Positions 26,563 to 36,127 of a stretch of DNA of 64,000 bases are shown here, piece after piece (position 1 is the stretch's first letter; each line of letters begins with the position of its first letter). The position numbers and the translations under genes are program-made. The notes under the pieces are model-generated. The model did no database searches, was not told where the DNA came from, and saw nothing but the letters and a program-made list of their open reading frames with translations. Where the stretch lies: NCBI RefSeq assembly GCF_013449685.1, contig NZ_JACDSF010000057.1, positions 40,604 to 104,603 of the forward strand, given 5' to 3'. The stretch is from Pectobacterium brasiliense (GTDB taxonomy: Bacteria; Pseudomonadota; Gammaproteobacteria; Enterobacterales; Enterobacteriaceae).

Positions 26563-28725
26563 ATGGACGTTTCTGATCTGCTCGATGGCCTCAACGACAA
26601 ACAGCGTGACGCGGTAGCCGCGCCGCGCAGCAATTTATTGGTGCTGGCGGGGGCAGGCAGCGGCAAAACGCGGGTACTGGTCCATCGCATCGCCTGGCTC
26701 TTGTCCGTCGAAAACTGTTCGCCGTACTCCATCATGGCGGTGACGTTTACCAACAAAGCGGCGGCGGAGATGCGCCATCGTATCGATCACCTGATCGGTA
26801 CCAGTCAGGGCGGTATGTGGATTGGCACTTTTCACGGGCTGGCACACCGTCTGCTGCGTGCGCACCATATGGATGCCAATCTGCCGCAGGATTTCCAGAT
26901 TCTGGACAGCGAAGATCAGCTACGTCTGCTGAAGCGTCTGATTCGGGCGCTGAATCTGGACGAGAAACAGTGGCCGCCGCGTCAGGCGATGTGGTTCATC
27001 AACGGGAAGAAAGATGAGGGGCTGCGCCCGCAGCACATTGAAAGCTACGGCAACCCTATCGAGCAAACGTGGCAGCGCGTGTATCAGGCCTATCAGGAAG
27101 CGTGCGATCGTGCCGGGCTGGTGGATTTCGCCGAACTGCTGCTGCGCGCACACGAACTGTGGCTGAACAAGCCGCATGTGCTGAACCACTATCGCGAACG
27201 TTTTACTAACATTCTGGTGGACGAATTCCAGGATACCAACCGCATTCAGTACGCCTGGATCCGTATGCTGGCGGGCGACAGCGCCAAGGTGATGATCGTC
27301 GGGGATGACGATCAGTCGATTTATGGCTGGCGCGGGGCGCAGGTCGAAAATATTCAGCTGTTCCTGAAAGATTTCGCCGGTGCAGAAACGATCCGTCTGG
27401 AGCAGAACTACCGCTCGACCAGCAACATCCTGAAAGCGGCGAATGCGCTGATCGCGCATAACGGCGGGCGGCTCGGAAAAAACCTGTGGACCGATGGCGT
27501 AGAAGGCGAGCCTATCTCGCTGTATTGCGCGTTCAACGAATTGGATGAGGCGCGCTACGTCGTTAATCGGATTAAAACCTGGCATGAAAATGGCGGTTCG
27601 CTGAAAGATAACGCCATTCTGTATCGGAGTAACGCCCAGTCGCGCGTGCTGGAAGAGGCGCTGTTGCAGCAGAGTATGCCGTACCGCATCTACGGTGGCA
27701 TGCGCTTCTTCGAACGTCAGGAAATCAAAGATGCGCTGTCTTATCTGCGCCTGATCGCTAATCGTAACGATGATGCGGCGTTCGAGCGTGTGGTAAATAC
27801 GCCGACGCGCGGCATTGGCGATCGCACGCTGGACGTGGTGCGTCAGACGGCGCGCGATCGTCAGCTGACGCTGTGGCAATCCACACGGGCGCTGTTGCAG
27901 GAGAAAGTGCTGGCTGGGCGGGCGGCGGCATCGCTGCAACGCTTTATCGAGCTGATCGATGCGCTGGCCTATGAAACCTCTGAGCTGCCGCTGCATATTC
28001 AAACCGACCGGGCGATTAAGGATTCCGGCCTGTGGAGCATGTACGAACAGGAAAAAGGTGAGAAAGGGCAGGCGCGGGTAGAAAACCTGGAAGAACTGGT
28101 GACGGCTACGCGCCAGTTCAGCTATCAGGAAGAAGATCAGGATTTGATGCCGCTTCAGGCCTTCCTGTCGCATGCTGCGCTGGAAGCAGGGGAAGGTCAG
28201 GCGGATGCCAATCAGGATGCGGTTCAGCTTATGACGCTGCACTCGGCGAAAGGGCTGGAGTTCCCGCAGGTGTTTATCGTCGGTATGGAAGAAGGGATGT
28301 TCCCTAGCCAGATGTCGCTGGATGAAGGCGGACGTCTGGAAGAAGAGCGTCGTCTGGCTTATGTCGGCGTCACGCGCGCCATGGAAAAGCTGACGATAAC
28401 CTACGCGGAATCCCGCCGTTTATACGGCAAAGAAGCCTATCACCGGCCTTCCCGGTTCGTCGGCGAGCTGCCGGAAGAGTGTGTTGAAGAAGTGCGGTTA
28501 CGCGCCAGCGTCTCCCGTCCGGTTAATCATCAGCGCCTCGGCACGCCGATAACGCAAAACGACAGCGGCTACAAATTAGGGCAGCGGGTTCGCCATGCGA
28601 AATTCGGCGAAGGTACGATCGTGAATCTGGAAGGCAGCGGCGATCACGCCCGTCTTCAGGTCGCGTTTCAAGGGCAAGGCATTAAATGGCTGGTCGCGGC
28701 TTATGCCAGACTGGAAACGGTGTGA
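26563..28725 (+). CDS. uvrD: DNA helicase II
   Basis: UvrD is a 3'-5' SF1A helicase in nucleotide excision repair, mismatch repair and RNA polymerase backtracking. The 720-residue protein has Walker A AGAGSGKT (residues 29-36), the DEFQDTN Walker B region, VGDDDQSIYGWRGA, and motif VI in VGVTRAMEKLTITYAE. The C-terminal KFGEGTIVNLEGSG module is the RNA-polymerase-binding Tudor-like domain. The length equals E. coli UvrD. It is preceded by its own promoter with a LexA box. Confidence 0.97.
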   Translation: MDVSDLLDGLNDKQRDAVAAPRSNLLVLAGAGSGKTRVLVHRIAWLLSVENCSPYSIMAVTFTNKAAAEMRHRIDHLIGTSQGGMWIGTFHGLAHRLLRAHHMDANLPQDFQILDSEDQLRLLKRLIRALNLDEKQWPPRQAMWFINGKKDEGLRPQHIESYGNPIEQTWQRVYQAYQEACDRAGLVDFAELLLRAHELWLNKPHVLNHYRERFTNILVDEFQDTNRIQYAWIRMLAGDSAKVMIVGDDDQSIYGWRGAQVENIQLFLKDFAGAETIRLEQNYRSTSNILKAANALIAHNGGRLGKNLWTDGVEGEPISLYCAFNELDEARYVVNRIKTWHENGGSLKDNAILYRSNAQSRVLEEALLQQSMPYRIYGGMRFFERQEIKDALSYLRLIANRNDDAAFERVVNTPTRGIGDRTLDVVRQTARDRQLTLWQSTRALLQEKVLAGRAAASLQRFIELIDALAYETSELPLHIQTDRAIKDSGLWSMYEQEKGEKGQARVENLEELVTATRQFSYQEEDQDLMPLQAFLSHAALEAGEGQADANQDAVQLMTLHSAKGLEFPQVFIVGMEEGMFPSQMSLDEGGRLEEERRLAYVGVTRAMEKLTITYAESRRLYGKEAYHRPSRFVGELPEECVEEVRLRASVSRPVNHQRLGTPITQNDSGYKLGQRVRHAKFGEGTIVNLEGSGDHARLQVAFQGQGIKWLVAAYARLETV

Positions 28726-28856
28726 TCGTCACGGTGCAGTTTGAAGTATGACGGGGTTACCGGCGCTTATATTCACGTCAGCTACCCTAATTTCTCTGGC
28801 GTGCCCGGCTTCCCCGTCCGTGCTATCGCCTATTTACCAGACCACGCTTAACCGAT

Positions 28857-28894
28857 AAACGCAGTTCTTTTTTACGCTGAGTGCTGCGTTTTTT
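28857..28894 (+). terminator. probable uvrD terminator
   Basis: AACGCAG (28858-28864) pairs with CTGCGTT (28884-28890), followed by four more T. The 19-nt loop is long, so confidence is moderate. It lies 130 bp after the uvrD stop. Confidence 0.5.
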
Positions 28895-29038
28895 ACCCTT
28901 TTCCGCGCCGAATTTATTGGATAAACCTTATCCATTGGACCAATTTTGTACCGCGTGTTTCAGCCGCGGTTTTAAAGTTGAAGTCTTTTTCATCTCGGCG
29001 TAACATGCGCGCATCATTATTCTCGGAGGACTAACGCC

Positions 29039-29095
29039 TTGGACACACCCAGTCGATACTGGCTCACTAACCTGTTCATTAGGTACAACTTCTAA
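29039..29095 (+). CDS. possible corA leader peptide (18 codons)
   Basis: A strong Shine-Dalgarno GGAGG (29025-29029) lies 9 nt before TTG 29039, which opens an 18-codon frame reading MDTPSRYWLTNLFIRYNF and ending in TAA. It sits about 170 bp before corA and directly abuts a 9-bp hairpin. In Salmonella the corA leader encodes a short peptide (CorL) whose translation controls Rho-dependent termination into corA. This frame has the right place and size, but identity with CorL is inferred. Confidence 0.55.
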   Translation: MDTPSRYWLTNLFIRYNF

Positions 29096-29152
29096 GGCTA
29101 TCTTCCTCTGCTGATAGCCTTCGTGGTTGTCAGCGACGCTGTTTTTGTCGCT
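29094..29152 (+). promoter_or_regulatory. two hairpins in the corA leader
   Basis: AAGGCTATC (29094-29102) pairs with GATAGCCTT (29113-29121). AGCGAC (29132-29137) pairs with GTCGCT (29147-29152) across a T-rich loop. The first stem begins within the stop codon of the leader frame, so ribosomes finishing that frame would disrupt it. This fits a translation-sensing leader. Confidence 0.6.
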
Positions 29153-29261
29153 ACGAGTCAGATCCGTCGAACGGACTGAAACCTGCTGGTGACACCTCAC
29201 CTTTGTTTCTGTGCTTCAATCGCGTTGTCCATCTCTGCTACTGAAAGGGGAGCTATGGCCC

Positions 29262-30212
29262 ATGCTGAGCGCATTTAAACTGGATAATTGCCGTTTATCT
29301 CGTCTGGAACTGGATGACTCCGATGATCTCACCACGTCAGTTTGGGTCGATTTGATCGAACCGGAAGACGATGAGCGTGAAAAAGTACAAAACGAACTGG
29401 GACAAAGCCTGGCAACCCGTCCGGAACTGGAAGATATCGAAGCGTCGGCACGTTTTTTTGAAGATGAAGATGGCTTGCATATTCACTCCTTTTTCTTTTT
29501 TGAAGATGCTGAGGATCACGCTGGTAACTCCACGGTGGCGTTTACCATTCGCGATGGCCGCCTGTACACCCTGCGCGAGCGTGAACTGCCCGCGTTCCGC
29601 CTGTACCGCATGCGCGCCCGCAACCAAACGCTGGTGGACGGTAATGCTTACGAACTGCTGCTCGATCTCTTTGAGACAAAAATTGAGCAACTGGCGGACG
29701 AAATCGAGAACATCTACAGCGATCTGGAATCACTGAGCCGCATCATAATGGAAGGGCGGCAGGGTGAAGAGTACGACGAGGCGTTGTCCACGCTGGCGGA
29801 ACTGGAAGACGTGGGCTGGAAAGTGCGCCTGTGTCTAATGGATACCCAACGCGCGTTGAATTTTCTGGTGCGCAAAGCCCGCTTACCATCCGGCCAGTTA
29901 GAGCAGGCACGCGAAATTTTACGCGATATCGAATCTCTGCTGCCACACAATGAATCCCTGTTTCAGAAAGTTAACTTCCTGATGCAAGCGGCGATGGGCT
30001 TCATCAACATCGAGCAGAGCCGGATTATCAAGATCTTCTCGGTGGTCTCCGTGGTATTCCTGCCGCCGACGCTGGTGGCATCCAGCTACGGGATGAACTT
30101 TGAGTTTATGCCTGAGCTGAAATGGTCGTTTGGCTATCCAGGGGCGATTGTGCTGATGATCCTCGCCGGACTGGCGCCGTACCTCTACTTTAAACGTAAA
30201 AACTGGCTCTAA
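29262..30212 (+). CDS. corA: magnesium/cobalt/nickel transporter CorA
   Basis: CorA is the pentameric inner-membrane channel for Mg2+ uptake. The 316-residue protein has a large acidic cytoplasmic domain and two C-terminal membrane spans. The selectivity motif GMN is at residues 277-279, in [12 protein letters not shown], and the C-terminus is YFKRKNWL. The frame is open from 29211, but ATG 29262 (MLSAFKLDN) matches the family start and follows GGGGAG at 9-nt spacing. It has a long structured leader, and the E. coli neighbour yigE is missing. Confidence 0.96.
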   Translation: MLSAFKLDNCRLSRLELDDSDDLTTSVWVDLIEPEDDEREKVQNELGQSLATRPELEDIEASARFFEDEDGLHIHSFFFFEDAEDHAGNSTVAFTIRDGRLYTLRERELPAFRLYRMRARNQTLVDGNAYELLLDLFETKIEQLADEIENIYSDLESLSRIIMEGRQGEEYDEALSTLAELEDVGWKVRLCLMDTQRALNFLVRKARLPSGQLEQAREILRDIESLLPHNESLFQKVNFLMQAAMGFINIEQSRIIKIFSVVSVVFLPPTLVASSYGMNFEFMPELKWSFGYPGAIVLMILAGLAPYLYFKRKNWL

Positions 30213-30221
30213 GTTTTTACC

Positions 30222-30256
30222 GATACGCCTGATGGAAATTAACCATCAGGCGTATC
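30222..30256 (+). terminator. long hairpin after corA
   Basis: A perfect 14-bp stem GATACGCCTGATGG / CCATCAGGCGTATC closes a 7-nt loop. No T tract follows, so it may stop RNase decay or act with Rho rather than terminate alone. It begins 9 bp after the corA stop. Confidence 0.65.
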
Positions 30257-30399
30257 AACATGCCTTCCTCCCTTCATCGTTCTCCGACTCACTCTTTCTG
30301 TTTATTCTCCCGCGCCCGTTCATTTTCCGGCCATCTTGTTTAGAATGGCGGACAGTCCTTTCTATTCTTACTTTCTATTACTAAAAACAGGTCGTGTGC

Positions 30400-31458
30400 A
30401 TGAAAGGGATGTCTCCTTGGATGCAATGGGGAATATTGCTGTCGGTTTCGTTATTACTGGGGTTTGGACTACAGGTTTACCATGTTCCTGCCGCGCTGTT
30501 GCTGGGGCCGATGATGGTTGGTGTCGTCATGGGCTTGAACGGTGCGACGATTCGCATCCCGCCCGTCGGATTTGCAGGCAGCAATGCCGTTCTGGGCTGT
30601 CTGGTCGCACAAAGCCTGTCTTTTTCTATCCTGACTCCTTTGCTGAATGAATGGCCGCTGGTGCTGTTCATTTTGTTGGCGACGCTGGCGGCCAGCGGAT
30701 TATCTGGCTGGTTACTGGTCAAATTTAGCGAGCTACCCGGAACGACCGGAACCTGGGGCGCATCGCCGGGCGGGGCGTCTGCTATGGTTGCCATGTCTGG
30801 AGAGTTTGGCGCGGACGTGCGACTGGTTGCCTTCATGCAATATTTACGCGTGTTGATGGTGACCGCTTCGGCAGCCTTCGTGGCTCGCCTGAGCTTAGGC
30901 GATGAAGCGGCAGAAAACAGCGCGATGCTAGTGTGGTTTCCTTCACTGGACTGGCGTTTTCTGGCGACGCTCGGCGTGGCATTTGGTAGCGCATGGTTAG
31001 CAAGACGCATGCGTATTCCATCCGGGGCACTGCTGGGGCCGATGATTATTGGTTCGATGCTGCATGCCAGCGGCACCTTGCACTTGCAAACCCCGGAGTG
31101 GCTGCTGGCGTTGGCCTACGCCGTGATTGGCTGGAGCGTGGGTTTATGTTTCACCCGCCCCATCTTTCTACTGGCAATACGCACGTTGCCGCACATGATG
31201 GCGTCGATCGTCGGATTGATGCTGCTCTGTGGCGGAATGGCTTGGATGGTGACGAAAATGATGCCGGTGGATATGCTGACCGCCTTTCTGGCGACCAGCC
31301 CCGGCGGGCTCGATTCGATTGCAATTATTGCCGCAGGCAGTCGGGTCGATATGGCGTTTGTCATTGCCATGCAGACGCTGCGGCTGTTTTCGACGCTAGT
31401 ATTCAGCCCGATCTTATCGCGCTTTATTTCCCGCCGTGTTGAGGCTGGGAAGGTGTAG
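30400..31458 (+). CDS. abrB: AbrB family membrane protein
   Basis: This 352-residue inner-membrane protein of the AbrB/ammonia-monooxygenase-like family (PF05145) resembles E. coli AbrB, once named as a regulator of aidB but with no proven transport activity. It has about ten hydrophobic segments and a clear internal duplication: ALLLGPMMVGVVMGLNG near residue 28 and ALLGPMIIGSMLHASG near residue 210. SSPGG-type turns (WGASPGGASAMVAM and LATSPGGLDSIAII) occur in each half. A GTG at 30394 is possible; ATG 30400 has CAGG upstream. The 3' end overlaps the convergent rarD by 35 bp. Confidence 0.85.
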   Translation: MKGMSPWMQWGILLSVSLLLGFGLQVYHVPAALLLGPMMVGVVMGLNGATIRIPPVGFAGSNAVLGCLVAQSLSFSILTPLLNEWPLVLFILLATLAASGLSGWLLVKFSELPGTTGTWGASPGGASAMVAMSGEFGADVRLVAFMQYLRVLMVTASAAFVARLSLGDEAAENSAMLVWFPSLDWRFLATLGVAFGSAWLARRMRIPSGALLGPMIIGSMLHASGTLHLQTPEWLLALAYAVIGWSVGLCFTRPIFLLAIRTLPHMMASIVGLMLLCGGMAWMVTKMMPVDMLTAFLATSPGGLDSIAIIAAGSRVDMAFVIAMQTLRLFSTLVFSPILSRFISRRVEAGKV

Positions 31459-32353
31459 CGGGCGTGCGCCGTAGCTTACGCTGTGTATAAAGTGCATCCA
31501 GAATGAACAGCCCCAGTGCGCCCCAGATGAAGGCAAACGTGACCAGTTTGTCGCTGCTGAACGTTTCACCGTAGAACACCACCGCCAGCAGGAACATGAT
31601 GGTTGGGCCGAGATACTGGAAAAAGCCGAGCGTCGATAGACGCAGACGCATAGCTGCCGCGGTGAAAAATAGCAGCGGCACCGTGGTGACGATACCCGCC
31701 GAGAGCAGCAGCAGGTTTAGCGACCAGGGATTGGCTGTCAGATGGCTGCTTGGCGTATCGGCAATAAAAAACAGATAAATGACCGCCACTGGCAGCAGCC
31801 ACAGCGTTTCGATCAACATGCCAGTTTGCCCGTCGATACCAATCTTCTTACGCAGCAGGCCGTATAACGCGAAGCTGAATGCCAGCCCCAGAGCGATCAC
31901 CGGCAGCGATCCGAATGTCCACAGTTGAACCAGTACACCTGTCACCGCGAGCAGCACGGCCAGCCATTGCAAACGGCGGAAGCGCTCTCCAAGGAAGATC
32001 ATGCCCAACATGACGTTGACCAGCGGGTTAATAAAATACCCCAGACTGGCTTCCAGCATGTGATGGTTGTTGACCGCCCAGATGTACAACAGCCAGTTTC
32101 CGCCGATAAGCACCGCCGTTAATGCCAGCAGAAACAGATGCTTGACGTTGCGGCAGGCAAGGCTCACCTGACGCCATTTCCGGCCGATGGTCAGCAGGAT
32201 AAGCATAAAGAAGAATGACCAGATAATACGGTGCGTCAGTATTTCATTAGGTGGAACGTGCTCAAGCAGCTTGAAATAAACGGGAGCAATTCCCCAAATA
32301 AAATACGCACCGAGGGCGAAAAATATCCCCTCACGGGTTTGTTGCGCGTTCAT
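31424..32353 (-). CDS. rarD: EamA-family transporter RarD
   Basis: RarD is a ten-span inner-membrane protein of the drug/metabolite transporter superfamily; its substrate is unknown (the name comes from a chloramphenicol phenotype). The 309-residue protein starts MNAQQTREGIFFALGAYFIWGIAPVYFK and has two EamA halves, with LGYFINPLVNVMLGMIFLGER in the first and FFQYLGPTIMFLLAVVFYGE in the second, as expected. The C-terminal end overlaps abrB convergently. Confidence 0.9.
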   Translation of the reverse strand: MNAQQTREGIFFALGAYFIWGIAPVYFKLLEHVPPNEILTHRIIWSFFFMLILLTIGRKWRQVSLACRNVKHLFLLALTAVLIGGNWLLYIWAVNNHHMLEASLGYFINPLVNVMLGMIFLGERFRRLQWLAVLLAVTGVLVQLWTFGSLPVIALGLAFSFALYGLLRKKIGIDGQTGMLIETLWLLPVAVIYLFFIADTPSSHLTANPWSLNLLLLSAGIVTTVPLLFFTAAAMRLRLSTLGFFQYLGPTIMFLLAVVFYGETFSSDKLVTFAFIWGALGLFILDALYTQRKLRRTPATPSQPQHGGK

Positions 32354-32468
32354 GGGTGACTCGATAAGGACGGCGGGAAAACGCTAAGTCTACCCAAAAC
32401 TGTGAGCGCTTTCACGTAAAGTGTTAATGGCCATGTTGCCTGACAATCCTGTTTGCCCACGGGAAAGG

Positions 32469-32957
32469 CTACCCGACAATGTAGGTTGCGGTCGCGCTGG
32501 CCAAATATGACCCCTGTTCGTTATGCAATTCGGCACGGGCGACAGCGATTTTATTGCCGCCGCGCAGCAGCGTGCTGGTTATCGTGAAGTGTTCCCCATA
32601 GCCCGGGCGCAGATAATCTACGCGCATATCAATGGTTCCCATGCGGGCGAGTCGGTGATGAAATTCCTGATCGCTGATCGTCTCATGGCGCAGCAGCGTG
32701 CTACCGACGCATACCAATCCGGCAGCAACGTCCAACCCGGCGGCAATAACGCCGCCATGCAGAATCTTTTGTGCCGCATTGCCGATGAGCTTCTCTTGCC
32801 GGGCGAACGTCAGGACGGCTTTATCAGCTTCAAACTGCTGTAGCTCAAGGCCTAGCTCAATGTTGAATGGCATTTTGTAAATGAAAATCTCGCCAACGAG
32901 CTGGCGCACGGTATCTCTGGTTAATGTCGTTCCCTGAAATGAGGGGAGGTTAGCCAT
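32469..32957 (-). CDS. yigI: hotdog-fold thioesterase YigI
   Basis: This 162-residue protein is of the PaaI/hotdog thioesterase family, with the [19 protein letters not shown] segment containing the usual HGG motif, and [14 protein letters not shown] and [12 protein letters not shown] in the following strands. E. coli YigI hydrolyses acyl-CoA of medium and long chains. An upstream in-frame start at 32990 exists; ATG 32957 is preceded by GGAAA and fits the family length. It lies next to rarD and divergent from pldA, as in E. coli. Confidence 0.88.
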   Translation of the reverse strand: MANLPSFQGTTLTRDTVRQLVGEIFIYKMPFNIELGLELQQFEADKAVLTFARQEKLIGNAAQKILHGGVIAAGLDVAAGLVCVGSTLLRHETISDQEFHHRLARMGTIDMRVDYLRPGYGEHFTITSTLLRGGNKIAVARAELHNEQGSYLASATATYIVG

Positions 32958-33148
32958 CGTTGTTTTCCGTCCGAGCAATAAGAGGTACACATTAAATGTA
33001 GGTGATTTGATGCGATAAGGTTATGCAAATGTTTATTTTATGCGTTGATTTTGTTTCTTGCCAGAAAAGGCTAAGAAACGGAGGAACGGTAATTCAAACG
33101 TCGCGGAACTGTGTAGAATGGCGGGCTTGAGTGGGGAAGGCTCATCGC

Positions 33149-33202
33149 TATTTAGATAAAAGAGTTTATTTAGATAAAAGATTTTATTTGGATAAAAAGA
33201 AT
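33149..33202 (+). repeat. three 18-bp tandem repeats upstream of pldA
   Basis: Units start at 33149 (TATTTAGATAAAAGAGTT), 33167 (TATTTAGATAAAAGATTT) and 33185 (TATTTGGATAAAAAGAAT). They are AT-rich and lie in the untranslated leader about 30 bp before the pldA start. Confidence 0.8.
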
Positions 33203-33232
33203 GCCGGAGAAAAACCATGTCGGAGAAAATGA

Positions 33233-34105
33233 ATGCATAAAATCGGATTCGTACTGGCAGCATTACTGATGGCACAGGCTCATGCCGAAGACACAACAAA
33301 CGTAAACGCGCCTGCGCCAAATCAACCGGTGGTACGTGGCAGCATTATTGCCAGCTTGTTAGAAGAGCACAACACCCCGTTTGTCCTCTATCCTTACGAG
33401 AGCAACTACATACTGTATACCTATACCAGCAACATCAATAAAACGGCGATACAGAGCTATAACTGGGGCGATGAAGCACGTAAAGATGAAGTGCATTACC
33501 AGTTGAGTCTGGGGTTCCCGATCTGGCGTGGTATTCTGGGTGATAACTCGCTGCTGGGGGCGTCCTATACGCAGCGCTCATGGTGGCAACTGTCGAATAA
33601 GAGCGAGTCTTCTCCATTCCGTGAAACGGATTATGAACCCCAGGTCTTTTTGGGCTGGGCAACGAACGCCACCTTCGCGGGCTGGACGCTGCGGGATGTG
33701 GAAGTGGGCTTTAATCACCAATCTAACGGCCGTTCCGAACCCACGTCACGCAGTTGGAACCGCGCCTATGCCCGCCTGATGGCACAGAACGGTAACTGGC
33801 AGGTTGATGTGAAACCGTGGGTTCGTTTCTCTGATAGCCAGGACGATAACCCGGACATTACCAAATACATGGGTCATTACCGCTTACGCGTTGGCTATGT
33901 GTGGGGCGACAGCGTGTTTAGCGCGGAAGGACGTTATAACTGGAACAGCGGCTACGGCGGTGGCGAACTGGGCTGGAGCTACCCGCTGACGCGTCATGTT
34001 CGCTTTTATACCAAGGTCTTTAGCGGTTACGGTGAATCACTGATTGACTACAACCACCGTCAGACTCGCTTCGGCGTTGGGGTGACGCTGAACGACATGT
34101 TCTAA
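33233..34105 (+). CDS. pldA: outer-membrane phospholipase A
   Basis: PldA (OMPLA) hydrolyses phospholipids that reach the outer leaflet of the outer membrane, acting as a calcium-dependent dimer. The 290-residue precursor has a short signal peptide (residues 1-18, ending AQAHA) and then a 12-strand barrel. The catalytic His and Ser are in the HQSNGRS motif, and the expected Asn is in the TRSWNRAYARL strand. The E. coli protein is 289 residues. It precedes recQ in the same direction, as in E. coli. Confidence 0.94.
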   Translation: MHKIGFVLAALLMAQAHAEDTTNVNAPAPNQPVVRGSIIASLLEEHNTPFVLYPYESNYILYTYTSNINKTAIQSYNWGDEARKDEVHYQLSLGFPIWRGILGDNSLLGASYTQRSWWQLSNKSESSPFRETDYEPQVFLGWATNATFAGWTLRDVEVGFNHQSNGRSEPTSRSWNRAYARLMAQNGNWQVDVKPWVRFSDSQDDNPDITKYMGHYRLRVGYVWGDSVFSAEGRYNWNSGYGGGELGWSYPLTRHVRFYTKVFSGYGESLIDYNHRQTRFGVGVTLNDMF

Positions 34106-34210
34106 CAGCGGTTATTTTAGCGCTTGCCGTTTTGACTACTGCCTTCGTTAACGACTGTCTTTGTTAACCCGTGTCGTTTTACCAAACTAACCATTGCAGT
34201 TTTACCAAAC

Positions 34211-34228
34211 GGCGCTGAAAATAGCGCC
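34211..34228 (+). terminator. weak hairpin between pldA and recQ
   Basis: GGCGCT (34211-34216) pairs with AGCGCC (34223-34228) over a GAAAAT loop, followed by TGTTTGATTT. It may end pldA transcription partly, 20 bp before the recQ Shine-Dalgarno. Confidence 0.4.
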
Positions 34229-34256
34229 TGTTTGATTTCATTGAATTGGGGAAGGC

Positions 34257-36083
34257 GTGTCTACGGCGGAAGTATTGAATAAGGAAGCGCTGGCGGTTCA
34301 GGTTCTGCGGGACACGTTCGGCTACCAGCAATTCCGACCGGGTCAGCAGGAAATTATCAGCGCGACGCTCAGTGGGCAGGACTGTCTGGTGATCATGCCG
34401 ACAGGCGGCGGTAAGTCGCTGTGCTATCAAATCCCTGCACTGGTGATGGACGGGCTGACGCTGGTGGTGTCCCCGCTGATTTCACTGATGAAAGATCAGG
34501 TCGATCAGCTTCAGGCCTATGGCGTGTCGGCGGCCTGCCTGAATTCGACACAGACGCGTGAACAGCAGCTTGAAGTGATGGCGGGTTGTCGTACCGGCCA
34601 AATCAAACTGCTGTATATTGCGCCGGAACGCCTGACGACAGACAGCTTCCTCGATCATCTCGCCCACTGGCAGATCGCCCTGATCGCGGTGGATGAAGCG
34701 CACTGCATTTCCCAATGGGGCCATGATTTCCGCCCTGAATACCGCGCGCTGGGGCAGATTAAACAGCGTTTTCCGCATCTTCCTTTCATCGCTTTGACGG
34801 CCACCGCTGACGAGACCACGCGCAACGATATCGTTCGCCTGCTGGATCTTCAGTCGCCGCTCATTCAGATCAACAGTTTTGACCGCCCGAATATTCGCTA
34901 CACGCTGGTAGAGAAATTCAAACCGCTCGATCAGCTCTGGATGTTCGTGCAGGGGCAGCGGGGGAAAAGCGGCATCATCTACTGCAATAGCCGCTCCCGC
35001 GTGGAAGACATTTGCGCGCGTTTGCAGGCTCGCGGGCTGAGCGCAGGGGCTTATCACGCCGGTCTGGATAATGAACGGCGTGCGCAGGTGCAGGAAGCGT
35101 TTCTGCGTGACGATCTTCAGGTGGTCGTCGCGACCGTCGCATTTGGTATGGGCATCAACAAACCTAACGTACGGTTTGTGGTGCACTTTGATATTCCGCG
35201 CAACATCGAATCCTACTATCAGGAAACGGGGCGTGCCGGACGTGACGGCCTCGCTGCTGAAGCTGCGCTGTTCTACGATCCGGCTGATATGGCATGGCTG
35301 CGCCGCTGTCTGGAAGAAAAACCCGCCGGGCCACAGTTGGATATTGAGCGCCATAAGCTCAATGCGATGGGGGCGTTTGCCGAAGCGCAAACCTGCCGTC
35401 GTCTGGTGCTGCTGAACTATTTCGGTGAAGGGCGCCAACAGCCTTGCGGTAACTGCGATGTTTGTCTCGATCCGCCGAAGCGCTACGACGGGCTGGTTGA
35501 GGCACAAAAGGCGCTGTCCTGCGTGTATCGGGTCGGGCAGCGCTTTGGTTTAGGGTATATCGTCGAGGTGTTGCGCGGCGCAAATAACCAGCGTATCCGG
35601 GACTTCGGCCATGACAAGCTGCCGGTTTACGGCATCGGCAAGGATAAATCGCAGGAGCATTGGGTCAGCGTGCTGCGCCAACTGATTCATCTGGGCTTGC
35701 TGAACCAGAACATCACGATGCATTCCGCCGTACAGCTTACCGAATCGGCACGTCCGGTATTGCGGGGAGAAGTGCCGCTACAGCTGGCTGTGCCGCGAGT
35801 GATTAACCTGAAGCCTCGCGCGAATCAGAAATCTTATGGCGGAAATTACGACCGTAAGCTGTTCGCCAAATTGCGTAAATTGCGTAAATCCATTGCGGAT
35901 GAAGACAATATTCCGCCTTACGTGGTGTTCAGCGATGCGACGCTGCTGGAGATGGCGGAACTGATGCCGATCACCGCGGGTGAATTGCTGAATATCAACG
36001 GGGTCGGTCACCGTAAGCTTGAACGCTTTGGTGCGCCCTTCATGAACATGATTCGCGATCATGTCGATAATGATGACGAGTAA
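34257..36083 (+). CDS. recQ: ATP-dependent DNA helicase RecQ
   Basis: RecQ is a 3'-5' SF2 helicase that starts RecF-pathway recombination and suppresses illegitimate events. The 608-residue protein has Walker [13 protein letters not shown], the DEAH box [18 protein letters not shown] with the aromatic-rich loop, motif [12 protein letters not shown], a zinc-binding RQC region (CGNCDVC) and a C-terminal HRDC domain. The start is GTG at 34257 after GGGGAAGG; no suitable ATG exists near it. It ends 44 bp before rhtC. Confidence 0.96.
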   Translation: MSTAEVLNKEALAVQVLRDTFGYQQFRPGQQEIISATLSGQDCLVIMPTGGGKSLCYQIPALVMDGLTLVVSPLISLMKDQVDQLQAYGVSAACLNSTQTREQQLEVMAGCRTGQIKLLYIAPERLTTDSFLDHLAHWQIALIAVDEAHCISQWGHDFRPEYRALGQIKQRFPHLPFIALTATADETTRNDIVRLLDLQSPLIQINSFDRPNIRYTLVEKFKPLDQLWMFVQGQRGKSGIIYCNSRSRVEDICARLQARGLSAGAYHAGLDNERRAQVQEAFLRDDLQVVVATVAFGMGINKPNVRFVVHFDIPRNIESYYQETGRAGRDGLAAEAALFYDPADMAWLRRCLEEKPAGPQLDIERHKLNAMGAFAEAQTCRRLVLLNYFGEGRQQPCGNCDVCLDPPKRYDGLVEAQKALSCVYRVGQRFGLGYIVEVLRGANNQRIRDFGHDKLPVYGIGKDKSQEHWVSVLRQLIHLGLLNQNITMHSAVQLTESARPVLRGEVPLQLAVPRVINLKPRANQKSYGGNYDRKLFAKLRKLRKSIADEDNIPPYVVFSDATLLEMAELMPITAGELLNINGVGHRKLERFGAPFMNMIRDHVDNDDE

Positions 36084-36127
36084 CGCTCGCCTTATCTGAT
36101 TGCATTTAAAAAAACAGGAAAACCAAG

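Noticed and set aside
26920..28242. 440-residue open frame on the minus strand within uvrD
   Set aside because: It is fully antisense to a certain helicase gene, has no recognisable motif, and follows from the GC-rich third positions of uvrD.
29255..29278. Seven-codon frame (MAHAERI) overlapping the corA start
   Set aside because: The GGGGAG Shine-Dalgarno is only 2 nt from this ATG but 9 nt from the corA ATG at 29262, so it serves corA.
34482..35507. 341-residue minus-strand frame within recQ
   Set aside because: It is an antisense shadow of a gene with complete helicase motifs, and no domain is seen.
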